Shown here one piece after another: positions 58,517 through 64,000 of a DNA stretch of 64,000 nt. The translations under genes were made by a program, and so were the position numbers. Each line of letters opens with the position of its first letter. Position 1 is the first letter of the stretch. Location of the stretch: the NCBI RefSeq assembly GCF_034479375.1, contig NZ_CP140155.1:124001-188000 (forward strand). The letters run 5' to 3'. The notes beneath the pieces are model-generated. The model had not been told where the DNA came from and did no database searches. It saw only the letters and a list, made by a program, of their open reading frames with translations. The stretch comes from Rhodopseudomonas palustris (GTDB lineage: Bacteria; Pseudomonadota; Alphaproteobacteria; Rhizobiales; Xanthobacteraceae).

Positions 58517-59392
58517 CTAACCGCCGCGGAAATCACGCGGCGTGAAGTCGATGTCGAGCACTTTCCATTCCCTGTATTTGTCGGCCGGCAGCATACCGTA
58601 GGGCTGGCACGCCGCCAGCGCGTCGATCGCGCCCTGCATCAGCGCCGGGCCCTTCGCCGAGGCGCTGGCCTCGATCAGGATCGGCTCCTGTGCCAGCCGG
58701 CCGTCCGGCAGCAGCGCCACGCGCAGCACGATCTTCACATTGTCGGACGGAGCAATGGCGGCCGGCAATGTCGCGCAGGATTTGAGCCGCTGCCGCAACG
58801 CCGCAATCGCGTCGGCGCTGATATCGGCCGCGATCTCTGCGGGCGCGTCGAAAGTGGGGTCCGTGGGCAGCCCGAGCGCCACCGAATATTTCACCGTGAG
58901 GTCCGGCTCCTGCGCAATCGCGGGTGGATACGGCGCAGGCGCCGCCTGCTGGGCTTGCTGCGCCTGCGGTGTCGCTGCGGGCGGCAATGGCTGCGGCGGT
59001 TCAGGCTTCGGGGGCTCCGGCTGCGGAGCATCGGCCTGTTTCTGAACAGGCTCGGGCTTGGCAGGCTCAGGCTTGGCAGGCTCCGGCTTTGCAGGCTCCG
59101 GTTTGGCGGCTTCCGGCTTCTGCGCGGCTTCGGGCCTGGCCGGCGGTTGTTGCGCAGCCGGCTCGGATTCCTCGATCTTGAATTCGGGCAGTTCCAGCGC
59201 CGGCTTGCTCTCCGCCTTCGGCTCCGGCACCGGCGGGGCTTCGTCCGCAGTGACGACGTCGACCTCGATCCGCTGTTCGGGCACTTCGGCGAACGGGCGC
59301 ACCTCCGCGAACAGCAGCACCGCGCCGACCAGCCCGAGATGGGCCAGAACGGACGCGGCGACGCCGGCACGGATCGGAAAACGCAACGTCAT
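58517..59392 (-). CDS. TonB/TolA-like periplasmic energy-transducer protein
   Basis: A 291-residue protein. One membrane helix near the N-terminus (GVAASVLAHLGLVGAVLLF) is followed by a long Pro/Glu/Lys/Ala spacer (about 50-175) that includes four tandem AKPEP units. The C-terminal domain has VKIVLRVALLPDGRL and a final DIDFTPRDF, as in TonB/TolA C-terminal domains. It lacks ExbB/ExbD neighbours here, so it is a second, orphan member in this window. The function could be TonB- or TolA-type. The ATG at 59392 is chosen as nearest to the membrane helix. Confidence 0.75.
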   Translation of the reverse strand: MTLRFPIRAGVAASVLAHLGLVGAVLLFAEVRPFAEVPEQRIEVDVVTADEAPPVPEPKAESKPALELPEFKIEESEPAAQQPPARPEAAQKPEAAKPEPAKPEPAKPEPAKPEPVQKQADAPQPEPPKPEPPQPLPPAATPQAQQAQQAAPAPYPPAIAQEPDLTVKYSVALGLPTDPTFDAPAEIAADISADAIAALRQRLKSCATLPAAIAPSDNVKIVLRVALLPDGRLAQEPILIEASASAKGPALMQGAIDALAACQPYGMLPADKYREWKVLDIDFTPRDFRGG

Positions 59393-59539
59393 GGCAACCG
59401 GGAGCGAGCAAGGGAGCCCCAGCATAGCGTGCCCGGCCGGCCGGCGGGACTGGTTATCTTGGTCGCAGTCGTCGCGGTGGCGGCCATCGCCGACCGATCG
59501 CCCGCCTCGCCGTTCCCGCAGCTCTCAGGATCGCGCTGT

Positions 59540-61084
59540 TTACGCGAGCGCCGCTTGCTTCTTCGGCCAGTAGCGGTCCTTGAGATGGCGCTTGACCAGC
59601 TTGCCGGTCGGCGTGCGCGGCAGTTCGGCCTCGAAGTCGATCGAGCGCGGGCATTTGATCGCGGAGAGCCGGTCGCGGCAGAAGCCGATCAGTTTGGCCT
59701 CGAGGTCCTTGCTCGGCGTGACGCCGTCGCGGGTCTGCACCACGGCCTTGACCTCTTCGCCCATCTCCTCGTTCGGTACGCCGAACACCGCGACGTCGGC
59801 GACGTCGGGATGCGTCAACAGCACGTCCTCGGTCTCCTGCGGATAGATGTTCACGCCGCCGGAGATGATCATGTAGCTCTTGCGGTCGGTGAGATAGAGA
59901 AAGCCCTCGGCGTCGAGATAGCCGACGTCGCCGAGAGTCGACCAGCCCTTGTCGTTGTAGGCGTTCTTGGTCTTGTCGGGATCGTTGTGATAGCTGAACG
60001 CCGGCGCGTCGGCGAAATACACCGTGCCGATTTCGCCCGTCGGCATCTCGTCGCCGGCCTCGTCGAGGATCTTGATGATGCCGACCACCGCCTTGCCGAC
60101 CGTGCCGCGATGGCTGAGCCATTGCTGCGAGGTCGACACCGTGACGCCGTTGCCTTCGGAGCCGGCGTAGTACTCGATCAGGATCGGACCCCACCACTCG
60201 ATCATCTTCGCCTTGACGTCGACCGGGCAGGGCGCGGCCGCATGGATCGCGCCCTTCAGCGACGACACGTCGTAGCGGGTGCGGACCTCGTCCGGCAGCT
60301 TCAGCATCCGCACGAACATCGTCGGCACCAATTGCGACTGCGTCACCTTGTACTTCTCGACCAGCGCCAAAAACTGCTCGGCGTCGAAATGCTCCATGAT
60401 CACCGAGGTGCCGCCCAGCGTGATCGCCATCATGTTGAAGCGCAACGGAGCCGCGTGATACAGCGGCGCCGGCGACAAATAGATGCTGTCCCGGTTCATG
60501 CCGCACATCTTCTCGCACAACAAACGGAGGAAAGGACTCGGCACGTCGATGGCGTTGCCCTCGAACTCGCGCTTGATACCCTTCGGACGGCCGGTGGTGC
60601 CGGACGAATACAGCATGTCGTAGCCGGCGACTTCGTCGGCGATCGGCGTCTTGGGCTGCGCGCCGGCTTCTGTGTCCCAGGAGCGGAAGCCCGGGGCCGG
60701 TTCGTCGACCATGAAGAATTCAACGCCGGGCAGGGTGCCGAGCAGCGGCGCGATCGCGTCCGCACCCTGCGGCGAGGTGATCACGACACGGGCGCCGCAA
60801 TCCTGCACGATATAGGCGATCTCGTCCTTCTTCAGGTAACGGCTGATCGCCGTGTAGTACAGGCCGGCGCGCTGCGCCGCCCAGCAGATCTCCATGAACG
60901 CCAGCCGGTTTTCCATCAGCAGCGCGACGTGATCGCCGGCCTTGAGGCCGAGCGCGCGGAATAGCTGCGCGCCCTGGTTCGAGAGTTCGTCGAGCTCGCG
61001 ATAAGTGATCGCCTTGCCGGTCGACGCCATCTGATAGGCGATCTTGTCGGGCTGGGTGCGGGCGTGAATCGACGGATGCGTCAT
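59540..61084 (-). CDS. Acyl-CoA synthetase (AMP-forming)
   Basis: A 514-residue cytoplasmic adenylating enzyme. A3 loop YSSGTTGRPKGIKREF (about 173-188), A5 EYYAGSEGNG, A7 GDVGYLDAEGFLYLTDR, A8 MIISGGVNIYPQETE and the catalytic Lys in PTGKLVKR (A10) are all present. It activates a fatty, aromatic or cyclic acid as its CoA thioester. A thiolase gene follows upstream in the same direction, then a TetR gene, suggesting an acyl-CoA degradation group. The acid is unknown. Confidence 0.88.
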   Translation of the reverse strand: MTHPSIHARTQPDKIAYQMASTGKAITYRELDELSNQGAQLFRALGLKAGDHVALLMENRLAFMEICWAAQRAGLYYTAISRYLKKDEIAYIVQDCGARVVITSPQGADAIAPLLGTLPGVEFFMVDEPAPGFRSWDTEAGAQPKTPIADEVAGYDMLYSSGTTGRPKGIKREFEGNAIDVPSPFLRLLCEKMCGMNRDSIYLSPAPLYHAAPLRFNMMAITLGGTSVIMEHFDAEQFLALVEKYKVTQSQLVPTMFVRMLKLPDEVRTRYDVSSLKGAIHAAAPCPVDVKAKMIEWWGPILIEYYAGSEGNGVTVSTSQQWLSHRGTVGKAVVGIIKILDEAGDEMPTGEIGTVYFADAPAFSYHNDPDKTKNAYNDKGWSTLGDVGYLDAEGFLYLTDRKSYMIISGGVNIYPQETEDVLLTHPDVADVAVFGVPNEEMGEEVKAVVQTRDGVTPSKDLEAKLIGFCRDRLSAIKCPRSIDFEAELPRTPTGKLVKRHLKDRYWPKKQAALA

Positions 61085-61141
61085 GGGCGTGTCCTCGGTG
61101 ATGCGGCGGATTGATCCCGCTCATTTTGACTTGGTACGACG

Positions 61142-61242
61142 CCTCATGGTGAGGAGCGCGCCTATTAGCGCGCGTCTCGAACCATGAGGATGATCAATTC
61201 ATCCTTCGAGACGCGGCGAAAACGCCGCTCCTCAGGATGAGG
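61142..61242. repeat. Palindromic repeat pair (family 2)
   Basis: A near-perfect palindrome CCTCATGGTGAGGAGCGCGC...GTCTCGAACCATGAGG (61142-61189) is followed by CATCCTTCGAGACGCGGCG...CTCCTCAGGATGAGG (61200-61242). It fills the 173-bp space between the thiolase and acyl-CoA synthetase genes. Confidence 0.78.
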
Positions 61243-61257
61243 GCCGACGCTTGTCGC

Positions 61258-62433
61258 TTACAGCCGCTCGACGATGGTGACGTTGGCCATGCCGCCGCCT
61301 TCGCACATCGTCTGCAGGCCGTAGCGCTTGCCGGACTGCTGCAGCGCGTGGATCAGCGTCGTCATCAGCTTGGTGCCGGAGCCGCCGAGCGGATGCCCGA
61401 GCGCGATCGCGCCGCCGTTGACGTTGAGCCGGGCCGGATCGGCGCCGGTCGCCTTCAGCCACGCGGTCGGGATCGAGGCGAAGGCTTCGTTGACCTCGAA
61501 CAGGTCGATGTCGTCGATGGTCATGCCGGCCTTCTTCAGCGCCCGTTCGGTCGCCGGCAGCGGCGCTTCCAGCATGATCACCGGGTCGCCGCCGATCATC
61601 GTCATGTGGTGGATGCGTGCCATCGGTTTGACACCGAGTTGCCGCAAGCCTTTTTCGTTCACGACCATCACCCCGGAGGCGCCGTCGCAGATCTGGCTGG
61701 CGGTCGCAGCGGTCAGCCTGCCGCCGTTCTCGTTGATCAGCTTGACGCCCTTGATACCGTCCAGCGTGACGTCGAAGCGGATGCCTTCATCGATCGCATG
61801 GGTATCGGTCGAGCCGTCGGCGCGGGTGATCGGCAGCGGGATGATCTCGTCCTTGAACTTGCCCCCCTGAGTCGCCGCGATCGCGCGCTGGTGGCTCTGA
61901 TAGGCGTATTCGTCGAGCTGATCCTTCGACAGATCGTATTTGTGCGCAACCATTTCGGCGCCGGTAAACTGGTTGAACTGGATGTTCGGGTAGCGCTCTT
62001 CCATCTGCGGGCTCTTGTAGGTGCCCATCCCGGCTTTGGCGGCGAGGATGGCCGGCGAGCCCATCGGCACCCGCGTCATGCTCTCGACGCCGGCCGCGAT
62101 CACGATGTCCATCGAGCCCGCCATCACCGCCTGCGCGGCGAAATGCAGCGCCTGCTGCGACGAGCCGCACTGCCGGTCGATCGAGGTGCCCGGCACGCTT
62201 TCCGGCAGCTTCGACGCCAGCACCGCGTTGCGGCCGATATTCACAGCCTGCTCGCCGGCCTGACCGACGCAGCCCATGATGACGTCCTCGATCTGGTCCG
62301 GCGCGGCGCCGGAACGGTCCACCAGCGCATTCAGCACGGAAGCGGCGAGATCGGCCGGATGCCAGCCGGCGAGGCGGCCTCCCTTGCGGCCACCGGCGGT
62401 GCGTGCGGCGGCGACGATATAGGCCTCGGCCAT
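61258..62433 (-). CDS. Acetyl-CoA acetyltransferase (thiolase)
   Basis: A 391-residue cytoplasmic thiolase. The nucleophilic Cys is in SIDRQCGSSQQAL (near residue 89), the catalytic His in ALGHPLGGSGTKL, and the second Cys in TMCEGGGMANV. It either cleaves 3-ketoacyl-CoA or condenses two acetyl-CoA. Its location beside an acyl-CoA synthetase and a TetR regulator favours a degradative role. The ATG is at 62433. Confidence 0.9.
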   Translation of the reverse strand: MAEAYIVAAARTAGGRKGGRLAGWHPADLAASVLNALVDRSGAAPDQIEDVIMGCVGQAGEQAVNIGRNAVLASKLPESVPGTSIDRQCGSSQQALHFAAQAVMAGSMDIVIAAGVESMTRVPMGSPAILAAKAGMGTYKSPQMEERYPNIQFNQFTGAEMVAHKYDLSKDQLDEYAYQSHQRAIAATQGGKFKDEIIPLPITRADGSTDTHAIDEGIRFDVTLDGIKGVKLINENGGRLTAATASQICDGASGVMVVNEKGLRQLGVKPMARIHHMTMIGGDPVIMLEAPLPATERALKKAGMTIDDIDLFEVNEAFASIPTAWLKATGADPARLNVNGGAIALGHPLGGSGTKLMTTLIHALQQSGKRYGLQTMCEGGGMANVTIVERL

Positions 62434-62499
62434 GCGTTTCTTCTCCCTGATGAGGTGTTGTTTGGCGGGCTGCGGGCGGATTTAAGGGGCGGGGATGGA

Positions 62500-62520
62500 T
62501 TTAGTCAATCAATCAATTAA
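62500..62520. promoter_or_regulatory. Candidate TetR operator
   Basis: TTTAGTCAATCAATCAATTA is an AT-rich, partly palindromic sequence (TTAGT...AATTAA) with repeated TCAA. It lies in the 127-bp divergent space between the thiolase and TetR genes. It contrasts sharply with the GC-rich surroundings. Confidence 0.45.
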
Positions 62521-62560
62521 CGCTTGAGCCCGGCTGCGGGATGGGCTAATTCCTGCGTCG

Positions 62561-63244
62561 ATGGCAGCGCAACCGACCCCAGCTCTGGCGACCCGACTCC
62601 CGGCGGTGAAGAATTCCACCGCCGACAAGCTGTTGGTCGCGGCCGGCGAATTGATGATCGAGCGCAACTCGGTCGAGATCTCGCTGTCGGACATCGCGCA
62701 GAAATCGGGCGTCAACGCCGCGCTGGTGAAGTATCATTTCGGCAACAAGGACGGCCTGCTGCTGGCGCTGCTGGAGCGCGACGCCGCCAACGAGATGACG
62801 CATCTCGATTATCTGCTGGCGCAGCCGCTTCCGCCGACCACCAAGATGAAGCTGCACATCGCCGGCATCATCAAGGCGTATCACCAGTTTCCCTACATGA
62901 ACCGGCTGATTCACTATCTGCTGCACGGCAGCAATCGCGACGCCGCCGATGAGGTCACCAAGTTCTTCGTCGGCCCGCTGCTCGACTTCCATCGGCGGCT
63001 GATCGCCGAAGGTATCGCGGCCGGTGAATTCCGCAACGTCGATCCGGTGCTGTTCTACACCACGCTGATCGGCGCCTGCGATCATCTGTTCTTCGGACGG
63101 CAAACGATGATGCGGGCGGCCGGCGTCGGGCCGGTCACCGACGACGTCTGCCGCGCCTATATACGCCACATCGAACTGATCATCCTCGGCGGGCTGCTTG
63201 TGCCCAATCGGCAGGGTAAGCCGAAGCAGGCCGCCGCCGGATAA
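62561..63244 (+). CDS. TetR family transcriptional regulator
   Basis: A 227-residue repressor-type regulator. The helix-turn-helix is NSVEISLSDIAQKSGVNAALVKYHFGNKDGLLLALLE (about 36-72). The C-terminal ligand domain is of the type found beside fatty-acid genes (FVGPLLDFHRRLIAEGIAAGEFR). It is divergent from the thiolase gene and lies upstream of a short-chain dehydrogenase gene, so it probably controls both sides. Confidence 0.87.
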   Translation: MAAQPTPALATRLPAVKNSTADKLLVAAGELMIERNSVEISLSDIAQKSGVNAALVKYHFGNKDGLLLALLERDAANEMTHLDYLLAQPLPPTTKMKLHIAGIIKAYHQFPYMNRLIHYLLHGSNRDAADEVTKFFVGPLLDFHRRLIAEGIAAGEFRNVDPVLFYTTLIGACDHLFFGRQTMMRAAGVGPVTDDVCRAYIRHIELIILGGLLVPNRQGKPKQAAAG

Positions 63245-63940
63245 CGGACTAACAACAAGAAGAGCCGGACAACGAGCTGACAATAACAAGAAACGACCCC
63301 AAGCAACTGCGAGACTTTCAAGCAAGACCCGGGAAAAGCCAAAGAAAATCCGAACAACAACAATAACGCCCAAGGATCGGTTCACGGAATCTGCCCGCAA
63401 GAGGCAGACGGAATGGAACTTCAGGCACCCCCGGGACCTCGTTTGAGCTGACGACTTCAAGAACACGATCGGGAAACGCCCAAGCTTCTTTGTGGACGCG
63501 AGGCCCCAATCCGAGGGGCAGCGCAACAAGCAAAGACCCTCATCCCGAGGAGCCGCGAAGCGGCACGAAGGATGGCGGCGAGGCGAGGCCAGAGCAGGAC
63601 GATTCATCCTTCGAGACGCATCCTGCGGATGCTCCTCAGGATGACGGCATTCGGAATGCCGATGCTCATCTAGATGAGGGCTTCGAACCTGGGGATGCAC
63701 CTCGGAGACGATGACCTAGAAATCCAAACCGAAGGCCGCGCGGTCCGCGCGAAGTACCTTCGGAGCACAACAATCGGGGAAACGCCCAGGGGGCCGTTGA
63801 TCAATCCGGCCCGAAAGCGCAAGAAGGCCACGCCGAAGGATCTGTCCGAGGTCCGTTGAACCGTTCGAAGAAACGCCCAAGGACCGCACCCGCAACGGCT
63901 GCTAAAAGAGTTCAGAAAGTCCAAGGAAAGGGATTTTACG
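63245..63940 (+). other. 696-bp gene-free region with repeated AACGCCCA motif
   Basis: No convincing coding frame is present. The first 130 bases are unusually A-rich on the plus strand. AACGCCCAAGG or a near copy occurs at 63365, 63475, 63781 and 63872. Copies 2 and 3 extend to ATCGGG(G)AAACGCCCA, which can fold as GGG-AAACG-CCC. A family 2 repeat pair sits in the middle. It may be a long transcribed leader of the dehydrogenase gene. Confidence 0.5.
63538..63644. repeat. Palindromic repeat pair (family 2)
   Basis: CCTCATCCCGAGGAGCCGCG...ACGAAGGATGG (63538-63575) and CATCCTTCGAGACGCATCC...CTCCTCAGGATGA (63605-63644) are the third occurrence of the same paired element, here inside the leader region of the dehydrogenase gene. 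Confidence 0.75.
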
Positions 63941-64000
63941 ATGCAGTTGAAAGACGTCTCCGTTCTCATCACCGGCGGAGGGTCGGGGCTCGGCGCCGCG
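63941..64000 (+). CDS. Short-chain dehydrogenase, N-terminus (partial)
   Basis: The first 20 codons of a gene that runs off the right edge. LITGGGSGLGAA is the nucleotide-binding loop of short-chain dehydrogenases. The opening MQLKDVSVLITGGG resembles 3-hydroxy-2-methylbutyryl-CoA/3-hydroxyacyl-CoA dehydrogenases, which would fit the thiolase and acyl-CoA synthetase nearby. AAGGAAAGG lies upstream of the ATG. Confidence 0.8.
   Translation, partial: MQLKDVSVLITGGGSGLGAA

Overview
The window is strongly GC-rich alphaproteobacterial chromosome. Gene content points to Rhodopseudomonas palustris or a close relative in the Bradyrhizobium group: a petrobactin-type siderophore locus, Irr-like iron boxes, molybdenum/cytochrome nicotinate dehydrogenase, many Liv/Dpp ABC systems and Bradyrhizobium-type palindromic repeats. 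The species is an inference from content. I saw no rRNA, tRNA, CRISPR array or insertion sequence.

Layout. 1-9 kb: the tail of a LivF ATPase; a minus-strand operon (class II aldolase, Dpp-type peptide/opine ABC importer, 2-hydroxyacid dehydrogenase); a divergent GntR regulator; and a histone-deacetylase-fold acetylpolyamine hydrolase. 9.5-31 kb: an iron-acquisition island. exbB-exbD-tonB and an ABC exporter lie on the plus strand. On the minus strand, asbA, asbB, asbC and a fused asbD-asbE make a petrobactin-like siderophore. A CeuE/YclQ-type ABC importer, an anti-sigma factor (FecR), a signalling TonB receptor (STN domain), a YhhY-like acetyltransferase and a second siderophore receptor follow. 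The matching ECF sigma factor sits alone at the far end (30.5 kb) behind two iron-box-like palindromes.

31-47.6 kb: a nicotinate island. NicA/NicB (nicotinate to 6-hydroxynicotinate), a ferredoxin-NADP reductase, 6-hydroxynicotinate reductase and enamidase together give a reductive route, as in Eubacterium barkeri, rather than the aerobic NicC/NicD route. With them are a branched-chain-type ABC importer, a MarR regulator, a formamidase-like hydrolase, two tandem AA_synth paralogues and a UPF0280 protein. Four promoters in the island share a related 20-bp operator-like sequence.

47.7-58 kb: mostly ordinary housekeeping and transport genes (a DUF3095 protein with cyclase-like metal motifs, DUF2147, MATE, MFS, Fe superoxide dismutase, CrcB, CinA domain, LysR, DUF1127, GNAT, amidase). 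An unannotated structured RNA candidate lies near 58.1 kb. 58.5-64 kb: a second TonB/TolA-like protein, then acyl-CoA synthetase, thiolase, a TetR regulator and the start of a short-chain dehydrogenase, separated by palindromic repeats and an unusual 0.7-kb leader.
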